From: Desulfonatronum sp.
Lineage (GTDB): Bacteria > Desulfobacterota > Desulfovibrionia > Desulfovibrionales > Desulfonatronaceae
Assembly (NCBI GenBank): GCA_007127655.1
Contig: SKYX01000223.1
Coordinates: forward strand, 1 to 16,400
DNA length: 16,400 bases
Reading direction: 5' to 3'
The notes beneath the pieces were generated by a model. That model ran no database searches and was not told the DNA's origin. It saw only the letters and a list, made by a program, of their open reading frames with translations. Below are positions 1 to 6,249 of this stretch, in pieces. The position numbers and the translations under genes were made by a program. The number at the start of each line of letters is the position of its first letter. Position 1 is the stretch's first letter.

Positions 1-534
1 AGCAGATTGCAAATACAGGTGGATGATCCAAATGAATCTTTCGCCTTCGGCTCCGATTCCACCGGTCTCTTGGCGGCCCTGGGCATCAACACGTTTTTTG
101 ATGGGACCGATGCGCGCAACTTTACTTTGAACCAGCAGGTCTTCAACAATTATGAGTTCATCAATGCCGGGCATGTCAACGGTGCCGGGGAAGTCAACAC
201 CGGGGACAATGAAACAGCCAAGACGATAGCCGCGCTCCAGTATGAAAAAGTGACTTTCAATACGAATCATCAGGGCAAGGCAACGCAGACCCTGCAAAAC
301 TTTTATGGGTCGCTGGTTGGTGATGCCGGAGCGGCTTCGAGTAACGCCAAATTCAATTTCAATTACCACAAGGCCCTGGCTGACGATCTGCAGAACCGCC
401 AGGAGGAAGTTGCCGGGGTGAACCTGGACGAGGAAATGAGCAGTCTGATCAAATTTCAGCATTCCTACAGTGCCGCGGCCAAGCTTATTTCCACGGCGGA
501 CCAGATGTTTCAGACCATCCTGTCCATGAAGTAG
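1..534 (+). CDS. flgK: Flagellar hook-associated protein 1 (FlgK), C-terminal part
   Basis: This is the last 177 or so codons of FlgK, open at the left edge of the window, so the true start lies outside. FlgK is the first hook-filament junction protein; it is exported through the flagellar type III apparatus and sits between the hook and FlgL. What is seen: the reading frame is open from base 1, and the end has the usual FlgK C-terminal helix, with the VNLDEEMSSLIKFQHSYSA segment followed by a hydrophobic heptad stretch ending in QMFQTILSMK. This matches the conserved D0 coiled coil shared by FlgE, FlgG and FlgK (family knowledge). The stop is followed 28 bp later by flgL, as in most flagellar operons. 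The identity as FlgK rather than another rod or hook protein rests on this flgL neighbour and the length of the visible tail. Confidence 0.93.
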   Translation, partial: SRLQIQVDDPNESFAFGSDSTGLLAALGINTFFDGTDARNFTLNQQVFNNYEFINAGHVNGAGEVNTGDNETAKTIAALQYEKVTFNTNHQGKATQTLQNFYGSLVGDAGAASSNAKFNFNYHKALADDLQNRQEEVAGVNLDEEMSSLIKFQHSYSAAAKLISTADQMFQTILSMK

Positions 535-562
535 GCGCAACGTCGGTAAGGAGTGACGCCCC

Positions 563-2095
563 ATGCGTGTCAGCCATAGAAATATCTACGCAAACGTGCT
601 CGGTTATATGAACCGGTCGCTTTCGGGCTTGGTCGAGTTGAACTTGCAGGCATCCAGCCAGAAAAAGATCAACCGGCCCTCGGACAACCCCATCGGCATG
701 GCCCAGGTCCTCACGTATCGGGATTTCTCGGCCTCTATGACCCAGTACAGAAAAAACATCGACACGGCCCAGGGCTGGAACGGGCTGGCCGATGAAAACC
801 TGATGCAGGTCAGCGTGGTCATTTCCCGCCTCAAAGAACTTGCCCAGCAGGCCGCGACAGGGACGATGCGCCCTGAAAACCGGGAACAGATATCCTTTGA
901 AGCCCGTCAGCTCTACAGCCAGCTGATCACGCTTTCCAACGCGTCGTATGAAGGCAAATACATCTACTCCGGTCATAAAACCGACACGCTGGCGTTTCGG
1001 GAAGGCTTGTTCGCTCAAAGCAATGATGACAGCATTCGCAGCGAGGATATTCGAGGAATAAATGGCGGGAGCAGCGGCACAATTCTGGTGCAGTTTTTGA
1101 CTACTGGCGATACTGGAACTGATGAGCTGGACTATAGATACTCCAAGGATGGGGGTAAGACATGGACGACGGGGACGTTGCCGCAGTCCGATCCCGTTGG
1201 TTCCGGCAATCCGGTGGTGATGGACCTCGGAGGTGTGCAGGTCACGTTGGCTTCCGAGCGGGCCGTAAGCGAGACCGCTTTAGACAATTACAATGATACA
1301 TCAGGCTCTTGGCTCTGGGTTCGACCAACGGCTGTCTACCAGGGGGATGACGAGGACAGTGTCAATGTTGACAGGTTTGTTGCGAATACAGGTCAAGTAG
1401 AAGCCAGCGCGGATGGTGTCTTTCGAAATAACGTCATGATTAAGGTTGATACGGTTGATGCTGCATCCATAGGTTATTCCTACAGTATAGACGGTGGACG
1501 AAACTGGACAGCAGGCAATAGCGCTCCCCGCCAAGCCCCACTTTCTGCTTCTGCCTTGCCTGTTCCCGGCGGTTTTCTGAATATTACAGAGAATGACGCC
1601 GCCAACCCTCTTGTGGTGGGCGATCAATTCGTCATCCGTCCCAGCCGTGCACTAATGCACGTCGAAATCTCCCAGAACGAAACCATCCAGATCAACAACA
1701 TCGGCAAGGAAGTTTTTGGCGGGCTGTATAATGATCAGCCGGTGGAACTCCGCGGGAAGCTTTCCAACAACCTTTTTGAAACCGTCGGCAAGCTGGTGGG
1801 GTATCTGGAGACGAACACCCAGCAGGGGGCCCAGGAAGCCCTGGACGATCTGAACGATGCCCACAACCACATAACGACCTACCTGGGCGGCGTCGGAGCG
1901 CGGCGGAATCGGTTGGACTTGACGGATAATATCCTGTCTGGATTGCAGCTGAATGCCAACGAGCGCAAAAGCAAAATTGAAGACGTGGACGTGGCCGAAC
2001 TGATGACCCAGATGCACATGCAGCAGATCACCTACGAGGCTGTGTTGAAATCCTCCACCACCATCATGCGCATGAGCCTGGTCAACATGATATAA
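563..2095 (+). CDS. flgL: Flagellar hook-associated protein 3 (FlgL), long form with a duplicated central module
   Basis: FlgL is the second hook-filament junction protein, on which flagellin polymerises. The start ATG has AAGGAG nine bases upstream (548-553). The N-terminal helix (residues 1-140, with the [18 protein letters not shown] motif typical of flagellin-like proteins) and the C-terminal helix (about 395-510, ending SLVNMI) form the conserved D0/D1 coiled coil. At 510 residues it is much longer than the roughly 300-residue enterobacterial protein. The extra length is a central region, about residues 150-370, holding two related modules. Each has an Asp-box-like motif (SKDGGKTW at 194-201, SIDGGRNW at 308-315) and ends in a similar strand ([16 protein letters not shown]). 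The central part looks less GC-rich than the ends. It probably forms the surface-exposed D2/D3 region. Identity as FlgL is secure; the role of the insert is unknown. Confidence 0.95.
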   Translation: MRVSHRNIYANVLGYMNRSLSGLVELNLQASSQKKINRPSDNPIGMAQVLTYRDFSASMTQYRKNIDTAQGWNGLADENLMQVSVVISRLKELAQQAATGTMRPENREQISFEARQLYSQLITLSNASYEGKYIYSGHKTDTLAFREGLFAQSNDDSIRSEDIRGINGGSSGTILVQFLTTGDTGTDELDYRYSKDGGKTWTTGTLPQSDPVGSGNPVVMDLGGVQVTLASERAVSETALDNYNDTSGSWLWVRPTAVYQGDDEDSVNVDRFVANTGQVEASADGVFRNNVMIKVDTVDAASIGYSYSIDGGRNWTAGNSAPRQAPLSASALPVPGGFLNITENDAANPLVVGDQFVIRPSRALMHVEISQNETIQINNIGKEVFGGLYNDQPVELRGKLSNNLFETVGKLVGYLETNTQQGAQEALDDLNDAHNHITTYLGGVGARRNRLDLTDNILSGLQLNANERKSKIEDVDVAELMTQMHMQQITYEAVLKSSTTIMRMSLVNMI

Positions 2096-2117
2096 CCATG
2101 GCCCGGATCAACGAACC

Positions 2118-2357
2118 ATGCTCATTTTGACCCGGAAAGCGGGGGAAAGCCTGTACCTGGGTGACGACATCAAGGTCACCGTGCTCAAGGTCCAGGGCAA
2201 TCAGGTCAAGCTGGGGTTCGACATCCCCAGGGATCTGACCGTGCACCGGGAGGAGGTCTATTTGCGGATCAAGGAAGAGAATCTGATGGCCGCCCAGGCC
2301 ACGGAACAGGACTTCTTAATGGCGACGGAATTATGGTCCAGAAAAAAGAAAGAGTGA
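2118..2357 (+). CDS. csrA: Carbon storage / translational regulator CsrA
   Basis: CsrA is a small homodimeric RNA-binding protein that represses or stabilises mRNAs through GGA-containing hairpins; in flagellated bacteria without a CsrB-type RNA it often represses flagellin translation. The 79 residues start with the canonical [17 protein letters not shown] strand and carry [22 protein letters not shown], including the Leu4 and the VHRE arginine that contact RNA in characterised CsrA. The tail after residue 55 is longer than the about 61-residue E. coli protein and ends in basic WSRKKKE. The gene follows flgL by 22 bp and overlaps fliW by 25 bp. There is no good Shine-Dalgarno sequence before the ATG; the leader has a CCGGATC element and a TAACC stretch only, so translation may be coupled to flgL or self-regulated through the GGA (inference). 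Confidence 0.96.
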   Translation: MLILTRKAGESLYLGDDIKVTVLKVQGNQVKLGFDIPRDLTVHREEVYLRIKEENLMAAQATEQDFLMATELWSRKKKE

Positions 2358-2812
2358 TTCATTCCCGGGTCGGACCGCTACATGTGGAAGGGGATCGCCT
2401 GATCCTGTTTCCCAGAGGATTGGTGGGTTTTGAAGCGCAGCGGGATTTTGCCCTGGTCCGGTTGCGGGAGGATTCGGCCTTCTTTCTCTTGCAGAGCTGC
2501 ACGGACCCGCAACTGGGGCTGATGGTCGCCGACCCTTACGTGTATGTGCCGGACTACCGGATCAAAATCAGTACGGCGGAGCAGGAGCTGTTGCGGTTGA
2601 AAAACATTCGCGAGGCCGTGGTCCTGGTCACCGTGACCATCCCGCCGGGCAAGCCGGAAGACGCGGTGCTCAACCTGGTTGGCCCCCTGGTCATCAATAT
2701 TCGTCTGCGCCGGGGGATGCAGGTTCCACAGAACCAGTTGCGTCACCCTGCCAGACTGCACCTGGCCGGGGCCGAACAAGCAGGAGAAAGCTCGCCAGGC
2801 GGGCCGTCATGA
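2333..2812 (+). CDS. fliW: Flagellar assembly factor FliW
   Basis: FliW binds both flagellin and CsrA. When flagellin is exported, freed FliW captures CsrA and relieves repression of flagellin mRNA (established in Bacillus subtilis and Campylobacter). The sequence shows the family hallmarks: [12 protein letters not shown] near the N-terminus, [18 protein letters not shown] in the middle, and [18 protein letters not shown] towards the end. Length is 159 residues, close to the family norm of about 130-160, with a Pro/Gly/Ser-rich tail. The ATG at 2333 overlaps csrA by 25 bp and lacks a clear ribosome binding site. An in-frame GTG at 2354 sits in a GTGA overlap with the csrA stop and would remove seven residues; either start would be translationally coupled to csrA. 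The csrA-fliW pairing supports co-production of the two partners. Confidence 0.95.
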   Translation: MVQKKERVIHSRVGPLHVEGDRLILFPRGLVGFEAQRDFALVRLREDSAFFLLQSCTDPQLGLMVADPYVYVPDYRIKISTAEQELLRLKNIREAVVLVTVTIPPGKPEDAVLNLVGPLVINIRLRRGMQVPQNQLRHPARLHLAGAEQAGESSPGGPS

Positions 2813-2822
2813 GTTGTGGGCA

Positions 2823-3128
2823 TCAAACCGAGCGCTCCCAGAGGCCGCTTTCCTGCTCCACCATTTTTTCGGCGGTCCTGCGGCTGTTCATCTGGTAGGT
2901 GTTGGTCTCCACCTGATGCCTGAGCTGCTCGACCCGCTCGGTGCGCACCCCGGAACTCTCCTGGGCGGTGGTCATGGCGGTGTGCAGGGTCTGGGCCCCG
3001 GAAGAAAGGGTGACCCGGTCGCTCTGCCGGGCCGTGGCTCCCGGGTCCGGTCCGCCACGAGCCGATTTGTTCCCGATATTCCGATTTTCCGCGGGACGGT
3101 AAGTATCGATGAGATTTTTGATTTGCAT
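2823..3128 (-). CDS. flgM: Anti-sigma-28 factor FlgM
   Basis: FlgM binds the flagellar sigma factor FliA (sigma-28) until the hook is complete and is then exported, which releases late-gene transcription. The 101-residue product has the FlgM pattern: a disordered N-terminal part starting MQIKNLIDTYRP, a central SDRVTLSSGAQ element, then the sigma-binding helices with VRTERVEQLRHQVETNTYQM followed by RRTAEKMVEQE. The ATG is preceded by AAGGAGG at 3135-3140 with a six-base gap. A sigma-28 promoter match lies just upstream at 3155-3181, giving the expected feedback on its own synthesis. The gene points against the fliW end with only 10 bp between the two stop codons. A promoter between it and the gene upstream (3207-3623) means flgM can be expressed alone or by readthrough. 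Confidence 0.93.
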   Translation of the reverse strand: MQIKNLIDTYRPAENRNIGNKSARGGPDPGATARQSDRVTLSSGAQTLHTAMTTAQESSGVRTERVEQLRHQVETNTYQMNSRRTAEKMVEQESGLWERSV

Positions 3129-3154
3129 TTTTTGCCTCCTTGCTCTCTAACCGT

Positions 3155-3181
3155 ATATCGGCAAAATCCCGCCGTGCTTTA
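3155..3181 (-). promoter_or_regulatory. Sigma-28 (FliA) promoter for flgM
   Basis: Read on the minus strand: TAAA (3181-3178), exactly 15 bases, then GCCGATAT (3162-3155). This agrees with the sigma-28 consensus TAAA-N15-GCCGATAA at all but the last base. It lies 26 bp upstream of the flgM start codon, in the gap after the stop of the upstream gene. Transcription probably starts a few bases downstream of 3155. Confidence 0.88.
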
Positions 3182-3206
3182 GGCGCGGGCATGCGGGCTT
3201 GGCTCA

Positions 3207-3623
3207 CTACAGCATCGTCTCGTTGACCTTGTCCAGGGTAATGCGCCAGAAGTGTTCAAGAATAGTGGTCTTTTCCTCACCGGTGACCTCGATCAGTTCT
3301 TCGCCGTTCTTGCGCAAAATCTGCATTTCGGGCTCCAGGGGAAGATACCGGAATTCCATTTCAAAACCGAACTCCCGTTGCAGATCCTGTTTGATGTCCA
3401 GGACCACGGGATTGTTGCTCCCGGAGACCATTAAGCTGTCCATGATCTCGGTGGCGATCTTCTCCACCAAATGCTTCCGGCGGGCCTCCTGGGACAAATT
3501 GACCACGTCTCCTGGCGAAGCCCGCTGGAGCAGCATGCGATATCGCGCCATTCGCCGCCCCTGGTCCAGGTGCTGGTCGTAGACGCGAAGCATGTTTTGA
3601 ACTTGGAACGGCTGAATGGTCAC
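3207..3623 (-). CDS. Conserved-looking hypothetical, late flagellar regulon
   Basis: I do not recognise a named family. The 138-residue product has no signal peptide or membrane segment and is predicted cytoplasmic. Visible features are a basic helical N-terminal half (FQVQNMLRVYDQHLDQGRRMARYR), a DVVNLSQEARRK segment that resembles the DRVTLS element of FlgM only loosely, and an acidic, aromatic C-terminal half. The start is GTG at 3623 with GAGGAG centred about 12 bases upstream; no better start is in frame. A textbook sigma-28 promoter directly upstream and flgM directly downstream (78 bp gap) place it in the late flagellar regulon. From memory, similar uncharacterised genes sit beside flgM in Desulfovibrio, but I cannot check this. 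A FlgN-like chaperone role would fit the position, yet the sequence does not show it. Confidence 0.85.
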   Translation of the reverse strand: MTIQPFQVQNMLRVYDQHLDQGRRMARYRMLLQRASPGDVVNLSQEARRKHLVEKIATEIMDSLMVSGSNNPVVLDIKQDLQREFGFEMEFRYLPLEPEMQILRKNGEELIEVTGEEKTTILEHFWRITLDKVNETML

Positions 3624-3645
3624 AGTGGATTTCTCCTCATGACCT

Positions 3646-3672
3646 ATATCGGCGGATATCTGAAAAACTTTA
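3646..3672 (-). promoter_or_regulatory. Sigma-28 (FliA) promoter for the gene at 3207-3623
   Basis: On the minus strand: TAAAGTTT (3672-3665), 11 bases, then GCCGATAT (3653-3646). This matches the extended consensus TAAAGTTT-N11-GCCGATAA at 15 of 16 positions. It sits 22 bp upstream of the GTG start, after the stop of the L,D-transpeptidase gene, so it starts a separate flagellar unit at the end of the preceding operon. Confidence 0.9.
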
Positions 3673-3720
3673 GCCCTAGAAATACTTGAAATACTTTAAA
3701 TTACGAAAATCAATCCTTAC

Positions 3721-4986
3721 TCAGTACGTTCCTTCGTAGATAATGCGCCACTGGCCGTCGGCTTCATGCTTCCAAAACTGACGCTTGCGGGAAGAGGACT
3801 GAAAATTATCGCTCCAATAATCCTGGGTAAACGTGGCCACCATGACTCCAGGAGCTTCAGGGTATTCAAAAAGGTTGACATTGGTCAGATGGACCCGGAT
3901 TTCGCTTTTTCCAGCGTTAACCCGCCGCTTGTGTCGCGCCCAGGCGGCATGGTCCTGGGACCCACTCCGAAATCCCCGTGAGTAATGTGTCAAATAGGCG
4001 TCGGTGTCCAGGCTTTCCCAGTCCGAACGCCACCCTTCCAGCATGTCCAGCATTTTCTCCCGGGTCATGTCCAGGTCCCCCGGATCAGCCCAGGCCACCC
4101 GTCGGGCGATGACCACGGGGACATTACCCTGCTTGAGCAGGGGAGCCAGGGCTTCGAGGTCCTTGTTGTGCATGGTCACGCACCCGTCGCTGTCCTGGGG
4201 CGGACGACTGAACGTCCCCGTGGGATTTCCGTGCAACCAAATTCCGTGCCCTGTCTTGCCCAGTCGACGATCCAGCGGATTGGGATAATCCAGGGTGAAG
4301 GCACCCCATCCGTACAAACTGGGGAGACGGCTGCCGGGAATATGCTCCTGAATGAAGTACACGCCCAACGGCGTGCGCCTGTCGCCTTCCCGGTGCTTCT
4401 CCGGGCCTTCCTTTCCTCCGGACACGTAGTAGTCGTCCACGATGCGCAACCCATCGCCCATATTCGCCAGGACGTACATCCGGGACAGTTCCAAATCCAC
4501 GACCAAGGCGTATGGCTGGCTCTCGCCCAGGGCGACGAGGCTGGACGGCAACAGCGCGCCGTTGGGACGTTGCTGGTAGAACAACCATCGTCGGCGGACT
4601 TCATCCGCCAGCCCGGCCAGTTCCTCATCCGGAACCACACCCGCCCCGAGCCCGCGCAACGTCCCGGCCCGAGCCGCCAACACATCGGCATAGACCAGAT
4701 GGGCCAGACGAAAGTCCGGATTGTCCCGAATCAGGTCCTCCAGCACGACCTGGGCCTGATCCAGGCGTTCGCGCTGAACGCTTTCCAAGGCGTTGAGCAG
4801 AAATATCTCGGGTTCCCGGCTTATGCTCAAGCCATGGCCCTTGGCCAAAAATTCTTCCACGTTCGCTTCCACCGACCGTTCGAAAAGAAACGGCAGGCAA
4901 CAGGCCAGAGCCAGGAGCATGATTCCGCGGCAAAGGGCTCGCCGGGCATGATCATTCACGAAAAAGACGGTCTCTTGCGCGGCCAT
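3721..4986 (-). CDS. Periplasmic L,D-transpeptidase / carboxypeptidase of the Csd6 (YafK/ErfK) type
   Basis: Probably cleaves or crosslinks peptidoglycan stem peptides. Residues 16-42 form a signal sequence or anchor (basic HARRALCRG, then MLLALACCLPFLF); an internal Met23 would give a tidier signal peptide, so the start is uncertain. Residues 55-135 are helical. The YkuD catalytic domain spans about 158-293, with LHGNP (His252) and the SDGCVTMHN motif (Cys269 as nucleophile). Thr replaces the arginine of the SHGCVR type, but this form fits the Csd6/YafK group. Residues 308-420 form an NTF2-like C-terminal domain as in Helicobacter pylori Csd6, a cell-shape enzyme. Last gene of the operon, 33 bp after the TPR gene, with which it shares this C-terminal domain. 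Ribosome binding is weak (AGGAAAAG). Exact substrate and activity cannot be told from sequence. Confidence 0.9.
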   Translation of the reverse strand: MAAQETVFFVNDHARRALCRGIMLLALACCLPFLFERSVEANVEEFLAKGHGLSISREPEIFLLNALESVQRERLDQAQVVLEDLIRDNPDFRLAHLVYADVLAARAGTLRGLGAGVVPDEELAGLADEVRRRWLFYQQRPNGALLPSSLVALGESQPYALVVDLELSRMYVLANMGDGLRIVDDYYVSGGKEGPEKHREGDRRTPLGVYFIQEHIPGSRLPSLYGWGAFTLDYPNPLDRRLGKTGHGIWLHGNPTGTFSRPPQDSDGCVTMHNKDLEALAPLLKQGNVPVVIARRVAWADPGDLDMTREKMLDMLEGWRSDWESLDTDAYLTHYSRGFRSGSQDHAAWARHKRRVNAGKSEIRVHLTNVNLFEYPEAPGVMVATFTQDYWSDNFQSSSRKRQFWKHEADGQWRIIYEGTY

Positions 4987-5019
4987 GAGTTTTTCTTTTC
5001 CTGTTCAAGGTCCATGACG

Positions 5020-6249
5020 TCACGATCGCGGCAGCAAACGCTCCCGAGTGATCCTCCACTGGCCGTCTTCCTTGCGCAGCTGGAGCTCTTTGGGCACCTG
5101 GTCGTTGATCACATTGGATCGATAGCGTTGGGCAAATCGAGCCTGGGCCGTATTCTCGTCCAGTATGGTGACAACGATGTCGGATAGGGTCACGTTAATA
5201 AAGGACGGCGCGGCGACGCGAGTCCGGCGTTGCTCCCGCCATTGCGCCAGGCCGAGGCCTCCTTCCGGGCGAAAGTTCCCGCTGTAAAAGGCAAGATACG
5301 CCTCCACGTTCTGGCTCTCCCAGGCTCTGGCCCAGTTCAGTACCACCTCGGTGAGGGCTGCCTTGACGGTATCAGGGCTGGGCCAAGGCTCGGAGGTTTC
5401 AGGTGCCGGTGGCGCGGGAGGGGCCACAACCGGAGGCGTGGGAGCAGTTGGAGAAGGAGTAGGTTCCGGGCTCGGAACGATGACCGGTTCCGGAGGCGCG
5501 GGCCTGGGCGTGACCGGTTCGGGTATCGGGTCGGGTGCCGGTTCAGGTACTGGTTCAGTGGCGGGTGAGTTGACCGGTTCCGTGACAGGCTCTGAAATCG
5601 GCTCGAGAGCCGGTTCAACAATTGGTTCCTCCGTCGATTGGAGGGCGGGCTGCTGGCTGGGTTCCGGAGCGGCCGCGATCGGCTCCGAAGAAGGTTCAGG
5701 GTCCGCGGTGGCCAGGTAAACGCTTGCGGCGGGGAGAGAGCCTTCCAGAGGGCCGGACAGTTCTTGCAACGGATCAAGATGCACGAGAATCCTTTCATCG
5801 TCCTTGCCCAGAACCCGGCGGTACGCGCTGCTGGCCATGGCCGAGTAGATCCGGCTCAGGTTCTGGTGGGCCGTGGCATAGCTGGGATGCGTCTCCAGAG
5901 CCCGTTGCAGGGTGTCCTTGGCCTCCTCGAAACGCCCTCCGGCCGCCAGCAAACCGGCCAAGTTGTTGTAGGGCTCGGGCAGTTCCGGATGGCTTTCGAT
6001 CAGGTCGCGGTAGACCTCCATGGCCTCGCTAAACCGCCCCAGGCGCTCCAGAATCAGCCCCTTCAAAAACCATCCACGGGGATCGTCGGGATGGTGCTGA
6101 AGATGGTCCTGGATGGTTTGGTGGGCGTCGGTGATGCGCTCTTCGGCCAGAAGATTCTGGGCCGTTTCCAGACCGGAAGGTGCCGAGAACAGGGGCGAAG
6201 CACCCCAAAGGAGGATACAGAACGCGACCAGACAGAAAATATACTTCAT
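5020..6249 (-). CDS. Secreted TPR protein with Pro/Glu-rich linker and Csd6-type C-terminal domain
   Basis: No gene name recognised. Domain order: a signal peptide (residues 1-23, MKYIFCLVAFCILLWG, likely cut after FSA); about three TPR units (25-150, with typical GWFLKGLILERLGRFSEAMEVY and PYNNLAGLLAAGGRFEEAKDTL helices); a 110-residue Pro/Glu linker rich in EPV, EPI and EPA (184-292); and an NTF2-like domain (294-406) that parallels the C-terminus of the neighbouring L,D-transpeptidase. Shared features include AYLAFYSGNFR against AYLTHYSRGFR, the RRTRV against KRRVN segment, and DGQWRI in both. The product is probably periplasmic, the stiff linker spanning the gap between a TPR protein-binding head and the wall-facing domain. 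It starts within an ATGA overlap with the malQ stop, so it is coupled to malQ translation. A scaffold or partner for the transpeptidase is inference. Confidence 0.88.
   Translation of the reverse strand: MKYIFCLVAFCILLWGASPLFSAPSGLETAQNLLAEERITDAHQTIQDHLQHHPDDPRGWFLKGLILERLGRFSEAMEVYRDLIESHPELPEPYNNLAGLLAAGGRFEEAKDTLQRALETHPSYATAHQNLSRIYSAMASSAYRRVLGKDDERILVHLDPLQELSGPLEGSLPAASVYLATADPEPSSEPIAAAPEPSQQPALQSTEEPIVEPALEPISEPVTEPVNSPATEPVPEPAPDPIPEPVTPRPAPPEPVIVPSPEPTPSPTAPTPPVVAPPAPPAPETSEPWPSPDTVKAALTEVVLNWARAWESQNVEAYLAFYSGNFRPEGGLGLAQWREQRRTRVAAPSFINVTLSDIVVTILDENTAQARFAQRYRSNVINDQVPKELQLRKEDGQWRITRERLLPRS
5374..5700 (-). repeat. Degenerate in-frame repeat coding the EP-rich linker
   Basis: Minus-strand codons for GAP-, EPV-, EPI- and EPA-type units recur with 6- and 12-base spacing; on the plus strand this reads as repeated GGTTC and ACCGGTTC words, densest at 5510-5640. 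The repeat preserves frame over about 110 codons. Such low-complexity tracts change length by replication slippage, so the linker length may differ between strains. Confidence 0.75.

Noticed and set aside
1040..1660. The less GC-rich centre of flgL as a mobile insertion
   Set aside because: No target duplication or terminal inverted repeats were seen and the frame is intact; it is better explained as a variable surface domain.
2098..2130. Ten-residue upstream ORF overlapping the csrA start
   Set aside because: It has no ribosome binding site and a short ATG frame of this size is expected by chance.
3985..5187. 400-codon plus-strand open frame opposite the L,D-transpeptidase
   Set aside because: It is antisense to a protein with signal sequence, catalytic motif and C-terminal domain; nothing recognisable in its product.
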